A stretch of 64,000 bases of DNA from Calycina herbarum (GCA_001414485.1 LLEY01000142.1:243799-307798), one strand, 5' to 3'. Positions 1-11,720 are shown, counted from the first letter of the stretch. Notes: generated by a model not told the origin, from the letters alone. A program made the numbers and translations.

Positions 1-1203
1 GCGACATCTGTCACCAGTGCAGTTGCCTCATTGCTGGGCGAGGATGGAAGGTGAGTACTGAGGTACTGAGGTGTATCGAATTGATACCTTGCATTCAGAG
101 CAATTGCTCGCGTGATGCAAATATTGCGGTTGATGGTGTTTGCAGCCTTCAATGCCAGTTCCAGACACCATTTTCCCTTGTGGCCCCTTCTAGAGTACCT
201 TGCTTGGCGGTTGAATCGCCGGTACTACCCCCCTTAATTGTCTGTAGACCGCACAGACATTTTACAGCCAAACTACCCTTGCACATGACAGACAGTTAAG
301 GGGGGGATAGTGTCACAGCGGATTAATTGTTGCAGGGTGTACGGAGTAATGGTTCTTGACGTTGTGCGAGGGCGGCTCCTCCCATGTGATGCAGAGGGGT
401 AGCGACCTCGACCTCGACCTCGACCTTGACCTGCGACGACCTACTCACTGGGAGAGTTTACTAACTTCCCTTGGAAGCACCTTTGTCCTCTACTAATTGC
501 AACTAGCAACTAGCAACTAGTTGCAACTAGTTCCAACTCCACCAGCCGACGTCGTTCTTTTGTACTCTTTCCTACGCTGGTCTTCTGTTAGCCTCGTACT
601 CGAGTACGCTCCGCTCCATCGATTCGAGCCATCTTCCACCACCCTCTGCCCGCTTCCGTTCATGCGGGGCAGGATCGTGAGCGTTCGCAGCTCTCGTCGT
701 CAACCATGAAATTGACGGGATTAAAAGGGTTGCATTGCTGCTGAAGGCGCTTTACTTCCGCATTGCTCCGATGGCATTTCCTGTTCGCGCCGGTCCGTTT
801 TCGAGAGGTTGCTCTCCTTCACGCCCAAAGGGGGCTGAAGTAGGGACCGAGTGGCGCCAGCTAACGGGAACTAGGCCCTCATTGGCTAGTGAGCCCTAAC
901 ATAAATGCCTTTCCCTCCGCATTCACTTCCTCGGCACCGTTTAATGCTAGACAACCTCGTCGTCCTACTCCACCGATACCTTTCCATGCCCTGAGGTGCA
1001 AGCAATCTACCCGTCCTAGCCCACATTGCCATCGTCACAGCCGAAGCTTCAGCTCCCTCGTGAACATGTCCAGCTCTTTAAATAACAGCGTCGACCCCGT
1101 CGAGAGAACTTCCTCTCCATATTCCGACCCTCGTCAAATCGGTCCCAAGTCCAAGATTCTCGCAACTCGCACTTCCAACTTCCACTCCACCTCACTCAGA
1201 AAC
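1..1203 (+). promoter_or_regulatory. PEPCK upstream region with CCG-N7-CCG site
   Basis: No supported gene lies here; the open frames are short. The stretch is upstream of the PEPCK start. It contains CCG-CATTGCT-CCG at 758-770, which fits CCGN7CCG, the site reported for the Zn2Cys6 pair AcuK/AcuM that activates gluconeogenic genes in Aspergillus. A GCGGGG word near 664 fits the loose CreA consensus SYGGRG. A run of CGACCT hexamers lies around 409-432, and direct and inverted copies of CAACTAG around 498-535. The sites are visible; their function is inferred from family knowledge. An in-frame ATG at 1066 could instead extend the protein. Confidence 0.45.
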
Positions 1204-3481
1204 ATGGTTACCGTCAATACTGTCAACCAGACCGCCCTCCACCCGGGAGGAGTCCAGTACGTTGTTCCCACGCCGTCGACCTCGTCGGCTTCATCCCTAA
1301 ACTAGTTCCTAACACGATTCTAGACCGGTCAAGGAACACACAGAACTCGAGGAGGAACTCCACGAGAAGGCACATATCGACTATGATCGTGTTGCGATCG
1401 TAAGTAAACACCAGCAGACCCCACTTCCTCGTTGCCTCTTCAGGGCACTTATGATTGACATCTGCTAACATCTCCTCCCTCACAGGTCCCCAACCCAAGT
1501 GTCGCAGCCCTCTACGAAGATGCCCTCGTCTACGAAACCGGTTCAGCCATGACCTCGACCGGTGCCCTCACAGCATACTCTGGAGCAAAGACTGGTCGTT
1601 CGCCGTTAGATAAACGTATTGTCAAGGAACCTAGTTCGGAAAATGATATCTGGTGGGGGTAAGTCAATGTGGAAAACCACTTTTCACCCCCATACAAATC
1701 ACTAACATGCGTTCCAGTCCTGTCAACAAACCCATGTCACCCGATGTAAGTCCAAATCCCATGTTCGGCTTGCCACGGCAATGTTTTTACGAGCAGCAAA
1801 AACGCATCCGGCGCCGGCAAATTTCCCCACATTCCAGCAGTGCATCCGTCACAACCTCGCAACCTCGCAACTCGCTTTTTTATTTCCTGCCATTTATTTC
1901 ATTTCAACCAATTTCTCCCCCCGCATCTAGCAAAAATCTCTCATCTCAGATTGATCAACTGTGGCAAATTTCACACCTGAAAAACCTGATACCCCGCAAT
2001 CGGGCAGAGGGGTCAGGTTCCATGCGCCATTATGTCATTTTTGTCTCGGCATTTTTTCCCATCTCACGTGCAATTTTGAACGACAACATCAACACCAAAA
2101 ATGATAAAGTTGCTAATTGTTTCTTCAATAGGTCTGGAAGATCAACCGAGAACGTGCCATCGACTACCTAAACACAAGAAATCGTATCTACGTCGTCGAC
2201 GGTTTCGCAGGATGGGACCCAAAATACCGCATCAAAGTCCGAGTCGTGTGTGCTCGTGCCTATCACGCTCTTTTCATGCGCAACATGCTCATCCGACCAG
2301 ACCGAAGTGAACTCGAGCATTTCCACCCAGATTATACCATCTACAATGCCGGTTCCTTCCCAGCAAACAGATATACCGAAGGTATGACATCCGGAACTTC
2401 CGTTGCTCTCAACTTTGTCGACAAGGAGATGGTCATTTTGGGTACCGAGTACGCCGGAGAGATGAAGAAGGGTATTTTCACAGTTCTCTTCTACGAGATG
2501 CCCGTCAAGCACAACGTCCTCACTCTTCACTCCTCGGCCAATGAGGGTAAGAATGGCGATGTCACTGTCTTCTTTGGTCTCTCTGGAACCGGCAAGACCA
2601 CCCTTTCAGCTGATCCACAACGCATGTTAATCGGTGACGATGAGCATTGCTGGAGTGATACCGGTATTTTCAACATCGAGGGAGGATGCTATGCCAAGTG
2701 CGTCGGTCTCTCGGGCGAAAAGGAGCCAGATATCTTCAACGCTATCAAGTTTGGATCGGTCTTGGAGAATGTTGTCTTCAGTCCCGAAACTCGTCTTGTT
2801 GACTATGATGATACCACTCTCACCGAAAACACCAGATGTGCTTATCCTATCGAGTATATTGACAACGCCAAGATTCCGTGCTTGTCGGAAAACCACCCAA
2901 CCAACATCATCCTACTCACCTGTGATGCTCGTGGTGTTCTTCCACCCATCTCGAAGCTCGACTCGGCGCAAACCATGTTCCATTTCATCTCAGGTTATAC
3001 CTCCAAGATGGCCGGTACGGAAGATGGTGTCACAGAGCCACAAGCTACCTTCTCGTCGTGTTTTGCACAACCTTTCTTGGCCCTTCATCCTATGCGATAT
3101 GCTAAGATGTTGGCTGAGAAGATTGAGAAGCACCAGGCTAACGCTTGGTTGTTGAACACTGGATGGGTTGGAGCCGGTGCTGCTACTGGTGGCAAGCGTT
3201 GTCCATTGAAATATACCCGTGCTATCCTTGACTCCATCCACGCCGGCGAGCTTGCAAAGGTCGAGTACGAGACATACGAGACATTCAACCTCGCAGTACC
3301 AAAAACTTGCACCGGCGTTCCATCAGAACTACTGAATCCAAGAAACGCCTGGACTGCCGGGGACGAGAGTTTCAGGAACGAGGTTACGAAGCTCGGAGGA
3401 CTTTTCGTGGAGAACTTCAAGAAGTACTCTGATGAGGCCACCCCCGAGGTCATCGCAGCTGGTCCACAAGTCAAGGTTTGA
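1204..3481 (+). CDS. Phosphoenolpyruvate carboxykinase (ATP)
   Basis: This enzyme converts oxaloacetate and ATP to phosphoenolpyruvate, ADP and CO2, the committed cytosolic step of gluconeogenesis. Five exons fit phase exactly: 1204-1256, 1324-1399, 1486-1658, 1718-1745 and 2132-3481, giving 559 aa, normal for fungal PEPCK. The last exon shows the kinase-1a P-loop [13 protein letters not shown], the metal/nucleotide segment [12 protein letters not shown], the substrate-site stretch [13 protein letters not shown], and [15 protein letters not shown] near the C-terminus. The start at 1204 gives the usual fungal N-terminus ([18 protein letters not shown]). An in-frame ATG at 1066 would add 46 Ser/Arg-rich residues. 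Intron 4 (1746-2131) is 386 nt, unusually long for this window. The family assignment is secure; the exact start is less so. Confidence 0.95.
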
Positions 3482-4013
3482 GTAATGAAGCGTTTCCTTT
3501 GTGGTTATTCCATGGGGTTGGAGGGAGCAATGACAAATTGCATGGCGTTAACATCTTGTGGCTACTTTAAGCTGTACATTATCTGTCAGCATACTGCATA
3601 CTTTTATAAATGAACTAAAAACATTTAAAAGTCTAATAATACTCTTGTCCTCTGTGAATCAATGTAAGATGGGGTGTCAACGTAAGATGGGGTGTCAATG
3701 GTGATAAAGAAACCTCTCTCGCCAATTGAGTGAAAGAAAGGGTTGACATGTGAATGTGAAATAGATCAGAGTCATCCAATTGCAGATGCCCAAACGTGGA
3801 TCAGTTCAAAGGTGAATAACGAACATTAGAGAAAACATCTCCTGACCAAGCTTTCCCTTGTGGATATATCCTTGCAAGGCGCTCCCACATTTGTCGGCCG
3901 GCCCGCTAGCGTATCCATCGTCACTAGCTGATGTCTTGAAAAGCTCAGGAAAGAACGGCAAAAGCAACCACACAGATGAATCAATTGCAATCGCGGTAGA
4001 CATATCTGCAAGC
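3482..4013. other. Intergenic, PEPCK to TCO89-like gene
   Basis: This stretch holds the PEPCK 3' region and the upstream region of the next gene on the same strand. A 17-nt unit GTAAGATGGGGTGTCAA is repeated in tandem at about 3664-3698. The frame of the next gene stays open back to 3858 without an ATG. No other feature is seen. Confidence 0.5.
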
Positions 4014-5594
4014 ATGCCGTCTGAATACCTCCCATCGCAAGGGGCGCACCGCTCCAACAACTTCTCCAACAGTAAACCAAATTCCCAGATCGATCTCGAT
4101 GCCAGCGCCAGCGCCATCAGTCCTCCACCACAGACCACGAACAAGCCAAAGGCATCGAAACACGTCGTTCACAGCAGTAATCGCATACACACCCGGGTGC
4201 CATCCAGCAAAGCGCTACACAAGCTGAACAAGTCGGCGGCGCATGGCAATGACGGGTCGCACACGGATCTGCAGAGTAAGAGGAACTCCTCAGCGACCAA
4301 TCTCAGAAAGAATAGCAGCCATGTCAGTCTGAAGCGCAATCGTTCGGCGGCCGAGGTGACCAAGAGACCCAAGTCATCGAATTCCAACGGCAAGGAAAAG
4401 GAAAGGAAGGAGGATAAGGGACAACCGACCTCGGCCGTCCATTTCGAGATTGGCGATCAAGACGACGGTGCCTGGGAAGAAGCAAGCAGCTCTGCGTCAC
4501 CGGCCTTGTCGAGAGCGCCCTCTCGCAGCGGCCCTTCTTCCGCGAAGCTGAGCGCAAACAACTCACACGCATCCTCTCCCCGTCCGAGTCGCCCTCAATC
4601 GCCTGTGAGACAGGAGGCTCCTCCACCTGCAAATGGATCGCGTAACCATAACGCAGATGCGAAAATCATTACCGAACGCCTGCTTCAAAGAACCCCATCG
4701 CATATCACGACCACGGCGAAGATGTCCCTCGCGACCGCGCTGCCATCCACCTCGTCGCATTCCCCGGACTCCCCAAGTAAGAATACCCCCTCTACATCGA
4801 ATGGCACTGCGCACGTAGGCAGCAAGGAAGACGTCGTCTCACGATTCGTCGCGGGCTCTGGAACACCTAGTGACAACTCGCACTATCTCCAACAACTCGC
4901 CCTCTCCAAGCGCGATGAGGTAAAACGCGCGCAATCGATGGGAAACCTCACACGCCATGATTCCTCCGCCCGCGAAACAGATGAAGAATCCGATAGCGCA
5001 CTCCTCCCTCGATCCCGAAAATCTTCCACGACACATGCCTATAATCCCCCGCAACAATCGCGAACCCAGCAGAAATTATGGCTCCAGCGCGCGAGTTCGA
5101 ATATTGAACCCGCGCAGTTGGCTGCTGGCGTGGGTATAAATGGTATGGGAGCCGTGCATGGTGGATTCGGTAGTACCTCTCTAGTCGGCGCCGGCTACGA
5201 TGGAAAAGACCCACGTATCAAGTTACAACTCGAACGAACGGGGCTTGAATACCTTGTTGTCAGACGCCATCAAGATCCCATTGGTCTCGCGCTGAAGAGA
5301 TTAAATCAACTTCCTGGCGCGGAGAAATATAGACGTATACCACCGCAATCCTCGCATAGTTCGCGAAAGAGCGATGGTGGAAATGGAAGTGTGGGTCGAT
5401 ATGGATTAAGTCAGAGTATGAGGGATTCGAGGGGGGGAGCGAGTAGTCGGGGGACGACGGTGCATGGAAGTTTTGAGGGGGATGGGGAGGCGAGCTTGGA
5501 TGGGTTGAGTGGGGGGGAGGGGGATGATGGGTTGAATGGTGTGTTGAGGAGTATGTGGGATAAGAGTTTTGATCTTAGTGCTAGTGCTGATTGA
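4014..5594 (+). CDS. Serine-rich protein resembling TORC1 subunit TCO89
   Basis: A single-exon frame encodes 526 aa from the ATG at 4014. It is low in complexity and rich in Ser, Asn and Lys, with no membrane segment. A conserved-looking block at about residues 95-125 (SSATNLRKNSSHVSLKRNRS) is followed by an acidic patch (HFEIGDQDDGAWEEASSSAS) and by ITERLLQRTPSH. The C-terminus is Gly-rich and ends in SFDLSASAD. From memory these blocks resemble the fungal TCO89 family, a TORC1 subunit at the vacuole that helps link nutrients to growth. I could not align it, so the name is tentative. The frame is open upstream to 3858, so an upstream spliced start is possible. The coding strand becomes very G-rich over the last 200 nt. 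Confidence 0.55.
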   Translation: MPSEYLPSQGAHRSNNFSNSKPNSQIDLDASASAISPPPQTTNKPKASKHVVHSSNRIHTRVPSSKALHKLNKSAAHGNDGSHTDLQSKRNSSATNLRKNSSHVSLKRNRSAAEVTKRPKSSNSNGKEKERKEDKGQPTSAVHFEIGDQDDGAWEEASSSASPALSRAPSRSGPSSAKLSANNSHASSPRPSRPQSPVRQEAPPPANGSRNHNADAKIITERLLQRTPSHITTTAKMSLATALPSTSSHSPDSPSKNTPSTSNGTAHVGSKEDVVSRFVAGSGTPSDNSHYLQQLALSKRDEVKRAQSMGNLTRHDSSARETDEESDSALLPRSRKSSTTHAYNPPQQSRTQQKLWLQRASSNIEPAQLAAGVGINGMGAVHGGFGSTSLVGAGYDGKDPRIKLQLERTGLEYLVVRRHQDPIGLALKRLNQLPGAEKYRRIPPQSSHSSRKSDGGNGSVGRYGLSQSMRDSRGGASSRGTTVHGSFEGDGEASLDGLSGGEGDDGLNGVLRSMWDKSFDLSASAD

Positions 5595-8016
5595 GATTTG
5601 GATTCGGTCTTGATCTTTCTCTTCGGCGCACCCTCACATACTCTCTCTCTTGCTATCATCCCTCTTCTTCCTCTGGCTTTGGGAATTCGGGAACAAGTTC
5701 TTGAATGATATTCCGCTGGTGGGGATAGGGAACTAGAATTCCGCTACTCTTTGCTTTTTTACGGACTTTTGTGGATTTTATGTTTCTTGACATACCTTCC
5801 CCTTACTTTCTTTCTACTTGGGGGGGTTTTGTAGAGGGTCTCAGTACGGTCGGTATATGAATTGCTTTAGCGTTTGGGAAGGGGTAGTGTTTGCTTTGGC
5901 GTAGGCGTACGTTTTTTGTTTGTTTAAGATGAGTATTATAGAATTAGTGGTTGCGACTTTCGAGGGGGTATGGCATGAGTTGATGGTTGATGGTTGATAG
6001 CTCGTGGCTGATGGTTGCTAGTTGCTAGTTGTAGGCAGTTGCTATGGGTAGTGATTGATGGTGGATAGGTAGTGATAGTTGCTAGTGAATGAATATATGA
6101 GAATACGAGCGTAATGTCTTTTTTTCCCCTGAAACTTTTATAGTGGCTTTTTCGAAATTGTGATAACTTAAATTCCTTCTCTGGGGAGTTGAATGGTGAC
6201 TCCTACCCTCCCTCCCTCCCTTGAGAGAAAACAAACTACCGGTAGTTGTCAAGGTAGAGTATTCTATAAAAGGAGGGGGTAGAAAGAAGAACTCTGGGTG
6301 AGAAACAGATTCTGACAACCCGAGTCGTGGATTTGGAATGGGAATGGGAGGAGTCCTTGGGCGAAAATGTCGCAAGGCTTTTGTGGGGAGAAAAATGCGT
6401 GCTTGTTTGACGTGTAGTGCTCTCTTCCTCCTTTTGTAGGATGGGATGGGCAGTGCATGAGGGGGGCTTGTTGTTGTCGAATCTTCAGGTAGTGTCGATT
6501 GTGCATGGTACTTTTTGGGAGAGTTATTAGTTGAGAGGGGAGTATGGGCATCATCTATCTGTATTTGCGAAAGGAAGGAATTGATTAATATTAAGATTGT
6601 TTAGGACTTTCAAGTTGTCTCTCTCGCCTCTCGATTCGATGGCATAGCATAGCACCCTTTCGCAACATTACATTTGCATTGGGCTAGAAATCTTTCTGTG
6701 ATATGTAGGTGGGGGGGTGGCTGGTCCTCACCTCCCTCCCTTAGGTACATACACGACCTTTTTATTCAACAGATATGGTTTTTTGTTTTTTTTTTGGTCG
6801 TCTAAAGGGGAGGGGTGATCGACCCTCTCTCTACCCTCGGAGAACTTTGAGCCTTCACCGTTTGTAGGTAGGAGATTTGGTCGTTCCTCTTGGTCGCGCG
6901 CAGAGGGCTTGGAAGATTGAGGAAGATGATTTCTTTTCTTTTGGGGGGTGTTGTAAGACTGCTTACTGCTTTGTTATGAGCATGGTTTATCTGAGGGTCT
7001 CTCGTGCACTACGATGACGGATGCTGAAGAGGTTCTTACGGACTTGGGAGCTGGCTATTGAGAAGTCACGTGGTGATGTTTTCTGAGCGTGCTGGCTTGT
7101 CTTGATGATTGTGGAGTGGCTTTTGATATGTGTGCTTGCTTATAGTTCTCACGCGATATTTGAACGGCTTGTTGAGTTGTTGTGGTAGTGAGAATACTGA
7201 GCTGAGTAATCCAGTCATGTAGAGTATTGAAATAGGAGTTGAACGGGCTATAAATTTTTTAGCTAGGAGGTAGTATCGAAAGGTACCCGTATCAGAAAGT
7301 ACATTGGAAAAATTCTCCGAGTCTTAAGAATTTTTTGGATAGGAGTTGGTTGGCGTGATGCTTTTGTGGTTATGACGAAAGGGAAGGTGTGGATAGATCA
7401 CTTCTTCTCGCGTGGAAGTGGAATGTTGGGGAAGGGGGGGGGTTGCTTGTTTTAGTATCGAAATTTTGTGCGCTGTCGAGAGGGTGGTCTACTACTTGCT
7501 TAAGTGGGGCGGAAGAGTTTGGAAGTTGGAGTTATTTGGGGAAATTTGTGTTGAGGTTTGGCCTAGATGTAGTTTTTGAATACTGAATTCAGGGCTCGTT
7601 CCGACTCCTTTCCCATTTTTGGAGTGTGTCTTGCTTTTATTGTTTCTGTAAACTAGAATCAAAATTCGGAATAGAAGTATAAATAAAGTGCCAACTTGGT
7701 AGCTAAGTATGTAGCGTAAGGTGGTGGTAGATGAATATACAAGCTACTAAACAATTAAGATGATGGACGGGATGGTTTTTTCGCTCCAGAAGGGATCAAG
7801 TGCTTGATACTTAAGAAGTCCCTACTGTCCCGAGAGCTTCAGAAGACACCCAAGGATCTAACCTAACAGCATATAAAGTCACAATCCATAACCATGTAAC
7901 CGCTAGAGTCCGATGGAAAGATCTCTCGACGAAATAACTCGAGTCGTGGTTCAGCACTTTATCCGCATAGTAAACCCGCATCGAAAGCTAAATTAATAAG
8001 CTGTTGAAGATGTCAT
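5595..8016. other. Gene-poor, G/T-rich stretch
   Basis: No gene can be supported. The first 2 kb has strong strand asymmetry: the plus strand is full of G runs and T runs, continuing the G-rich end of the preceding gene. About 5985-6090 is a degenerate repeat of TTGATGG and TTGCTAG words. Open frames on either strand are short and low in complexity. A long 3' UTR or a non-coding transcript is possible, but nothing in the sequence shows one. Confidence 0.45.
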
Positions 8017-8351
8017 CAATCGGCTACTAGTCGCAAGCCTGAGCAGGGTGAATGAAATATGACTCGGGAAGAGTCAGGGTGTTTGCCGTCGAAATGTAAG
8101 TTGTTGTCAGTGGTCTCAAGCGGCTCCATCTCGCTAACCTGGATGGCTCTGCCGAGGCGAGAGGCTTCTCAATTACGACTTGTTATAATGACATGGTCAC
8201 GTTGCCAATGCACAATATGACGCTCTACCTCATCTATCATGTCCGGATCATCCATGCTGTCAATGATCGCAAGCCAAGAATAACCGAGAGAGTTTTTGAG
8301 CCAATCCGTTATCTTGAAGGTGTGAATGTCGTGGATTGTTGCCATTCTCAA
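8017..8351 (-). pseudogene. NB-ARC (NLR/STAND) gene relic
   Basis: Read on the minus strand, this stretch looks like the end of an NB-ARC ATPase domain. A Walker B-like piece, WLAIIDSMDDPDMIDEV, is followed by HVIITSRN (sensor-1/RNBS-like), then after an in-frame TGA at 8169-8171 the same frame continues with ASRLGRAIQVSEMEPLE, the spacing and wording usual after that motif in fungal NB-ARC-TPR proteins. Another in-frame stop (TAG) lies just upstream of the ATG at 8351. No P-loop, TPR or ankyrin repeats are visible nearby, so this is a short broken fragment. The upstream TAG could derive from CAG by a C-to-T change, as in repeat-induced mutation, but one site proves nothing. Confidence 0.6.
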
Positions 8352-9583
8352 CTATTTCTGCGCCCAGGTGGGAAGAACGCTTGTATGCCTGGCGTTTATC
8401 AGTAGATGGTTTCTCTCGCTTGTCTCAGGGGGTAATAATTTTCTACCCTAGAGGAAAATAACCTATAAATCGCGTCTAAGGCAATGACTGGATGAATTCG
8501 CGGCTTTAGAAGCAGAAAATCAAAGCTCGAGGATTTTCGAGGTTCGTTCTAGGGGAAAGATACGTAGGCATATGCAACTGATTTACTCCCATGTAGTGAG
8601 TATGAGTGCTGTTTGGAAACCTAGCAGATTTGGTCAGATTAAAGCTTCCTTGAATTGTTTGATCGTGAAGGACTGACCAGCCTCGCCTATACCACCGTGG
8701 AAACTCGGTGCTCTGTTTATAGTTGAGACGCAACTTACCTCTCAGCTAGTCATTACATTGCAGTCGCAGTGTGCCAGACCTCTGCTTGGCTATGAATAAA
8801 GATACAGGTCTCTTGACCGAAAGCTGGAGGTACTTAACAAACAAGGGGGGAGGTATATGCGCAGCCTTGTATGTCAGCTATGCAGAGTGGCATAAGGAAC
8901 GTAGGCCGAAGAGTCCAGGTGGCGGAGGCAACGTGGTATCAAGTCAAGTCCACAGATCACATTCGACAATTCGCAAATCAAAGACCCAAGCAAATCAAGA
9001 TCACTTCAGTCATCTTCCTATTTCACATATGTACAGCGAAAAGATACTGATAATCAACCACCCTCCCCTCCACTCCCATACACCTCCCTCCCTCCCCCTT
9101 CCTCCCAGTTAAGCCACACAAACACACAATCTTCAGCCAACCAGCCAGCTTTTCTACATGGGTAACATTTAGAAATCTCTCCGTCACAACGCAAACCTCA
9201 TCAAGGACCAATATGATGATGGGTGAGAAAAAGAAGAACATAAAAAAGGAAGACGCCAATATAAATGCACTCCAAAAAAATGCCCGCTTCAGCATGCCCC
9301 CACAAATGCACGCAAGCCAGGCTGAAATGCGCCAAAAAAAGAAGGCTTGGTATAGTCGCAAAGCACAGAGAATTGGAAGACGGAAATAAAACGAAAAAAA
9401 GCAAGCAAGCAAAACAGGTAAATGGACTTGTACAACCAGAGGTCCTCCCATAGACGCCGACATTAGTATGTTGAGGTGTGTGCCCCTTGAGGTGAGCAAT
9501 CAAATTGAGCAGCATGAGTGAGCGAGGATATTATGGTGTTTTGTGTGTGTGCAAGGGTGATAGGTATTCCAGAATAACCAAGA
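8352..9583. other. Intergenic, relic to DBF4 3' end
   Basis: No gene is seen. The right part (about 9100-9580) would be the 3' untranslated region of the minus-strand DBF4 gene and has CCTCCC runs near 9060-9110. Small frames on both strands have no recognisable content. Confidence 0.4.
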
Positions 9584-11720
9584 CTAATAGTCATCTTGCT
9601 CTTCCTTCAATGGCCGGGCTAACTTTTTCAACAAATGATCGAGTTCAGCCCAGTTGTCATCCTTTTCGGCGAACTTTCGGTGCTTGCGGGATGCGATGTG
9701 CTGGAACAAGTTAGTATATAACATATATAGCTATGACAGATTTAACATACCTCGTCAAAGTCATCGAATTTGTCCTGACAGTTCTCGCAATATCCTGGCT
9801 TTGGATCACGCTTGTCTAGTTTTCTCTGCTGCACAGCTTTGGCCTTTCGAGCAGCTTCGGTCTTTCTTGCATTCTCCTCATTCTCGGATGGGTTGATATC
9901 CTCTTCAATAAGATCCAACTTTTGCTTCCGTCTTGTTGCAAGACCTGCCAAGTCCTCTCTCACAGCCGCGCTCAAATCAGTCATACGATGAGAGCTAGTC
10001 ATTCCGTAGGACCCTGGACCACCACTGTTCTTCTCCAGAACCTTTCTTTGCAAACCATGAACTTCTTTGCTCGTTCCAGCTTTGGCTCCAGGTTGGGCGG
10101 CAGTAGAGGAAATCATTTGAGAACGAATGGCAGAAGTGATATTAGAAGCTTGCAGCCCAGAAGCAACAGGTTCTCCAGCCAACAGACGTCCAGCTCCAGC
10201 ACGGCTAACAAAAGCATTTCCACGAGACACCTCCGAGTCATTGCGTTGATGCGAGTACGACGGCTTGGATGGAGCGAATAAATTGACTTGCTTTGAAGAT
10301 ACAGTGGCACTCTTGTTCTGGCCATTTCCGAGGTCATTTAGGACTTGCTTGATGTTATGAGTAGAGATTGGTGGCTGCATCTTAGCAACCTGACCAGCAG
10401 ATGCTGCTCTGGTAACTCTTGGTGCCATGGCCTTTTCCTTCTCCTTTTGTCGTTGGAGTCGAATCTGTTCCTTTTCTCTCTCCGCTTCCCGTCGACTTTC
10501 TGGTTCCTCGATGAATGGACACCTGCCACCAGTAACACTACGAAATTGTGGCCATTCCCCATTTTCCTTGTGTGCAACCTTGGAATACTCGCGAACCATA
10601 ATCGGACGTTGTTTCTCATCGATGTCGTAAATGTATATGTAAGGGCCTTTGAAGATGCATAACTCCTTTGTCGCAACTGTTGGATCTCGATCAGACGGGC
10701 CATTGATCTTTTCGTTACGGAGAACTTGTGCGAGATCTGCAGTTGCTCGAGGGATGTTTGCAACTGGGTTACTCCGCGTGTTGTGTCCATGAGGTATTTG
10801 AAGGCCTGTTTCCGTATCAAACATTGTAGTCATAATTCGTTGCAATTTTTCCAGCGCCCATATCTTCATGTTCAATTCCCTCGCCCGATGAAGAACGTCA
10901 GAGCTACGGTTTTGCTGCCTCCTAACCTCCGCATCATGTACATGAGCCCCTAACCGCCTGTTGAGTTGAGGGTCCATGGAAAATTTTCCTTTCCCCGAGA
11001 AAGAGTCTGATTGCACATTTGTGGATTCGGAGGATCTATCGAGCAAGGACGGATTAATTGTTTGAGGCTGACTGTTCTGCGAATTGGATTCAGCAGTAGT
11101 CGAAGATGGTACCGCTACCTCTATTGGGAGTTCGGGAGGAATATTTCGAGTCGTGACGACGTGCGTGACCGCGTTGGAAAAGAATTTCTCTTCCCGCTGG
11201 AACAACTGTTAGCAAGAGGGGTCCAAATATACGGCACGCGACGAGTACTTACTGCACCAAGAGCAATCACTTGCTTTGTGTATTTCGCACGATTTTCTTC
11301 CGGTATGCTCTCGAAATAAAACACAAATGTCGGGAATATCTTCCGGTAATGTCTCTGCCATTGCCTGATCGTGTCTAGCTCCTGTCCCTTTTCCCTAAAC
11401 TCTGTATTCTGCGATTGTGGTTTCGTTCTCGTGGCAGCGCATTTGCGTTCGAATGCGGTCTTTTGCGTGACATTGCTTGGTTTTCGAAAGACTCGACCTT
11501 CTGCGGTATGATGGGTATTAGTATTATTGTGACGCGGTGGTGTTCTCAATGCCTGACGGCTATCCAGCATCTGCTTCTTCGCGGGAGGTGGCTGGCCATA
11601 GGACTCCTCGCGTTGAATGGTGGCATAAGAGCGCTTCTGCTTGGATTGTGCCTCGGTGGGACGAAAGGGCGAATTGACGGCATTGGTATTGTTGTGGAGA
11701 GGAACTCTCCTGGTCGACAT
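9584..11720 (-). CDS. DBF4: DBF4/Dfp1-type regulatory subunit of Cdc7 kinase
   Basis: This protein activates the Cdc7 (DDK) kinase that phosphorylates MCM2-7 to fire replication origins in the nucleus. Three exons read on the minus strand (11253-11720, 9751-11196, 9584-9700) join in phase to 676 aa. The N-terminal part has the BRCT-like motif N region (IFPTFVFYFESIPEENR, continuing across intron 1 to FFSNAVTHVVTTRNIP). Motif M appears as FKGPYIYIYDIDEKQRP. The C-terminal zinc finger is CENC in exon 2 with HIASRKH in exon 3, spacing C-x2-C...H-x5-H, split by a 50-nt intron. The start at 11720 gives MSTRRVPLHNN; an in-frame ATG at 11771 would add 17 residues. It is transcribed divergently from ICP55. 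This is the family of S. pombe Dfp1/Him1. Confidence 0.9.

Noticed and set aside
2634..3155. 173-codon frame overlapping PEPCK
   Set aside because: Alternative-frame shadow of the large conserved PEPCK exon.
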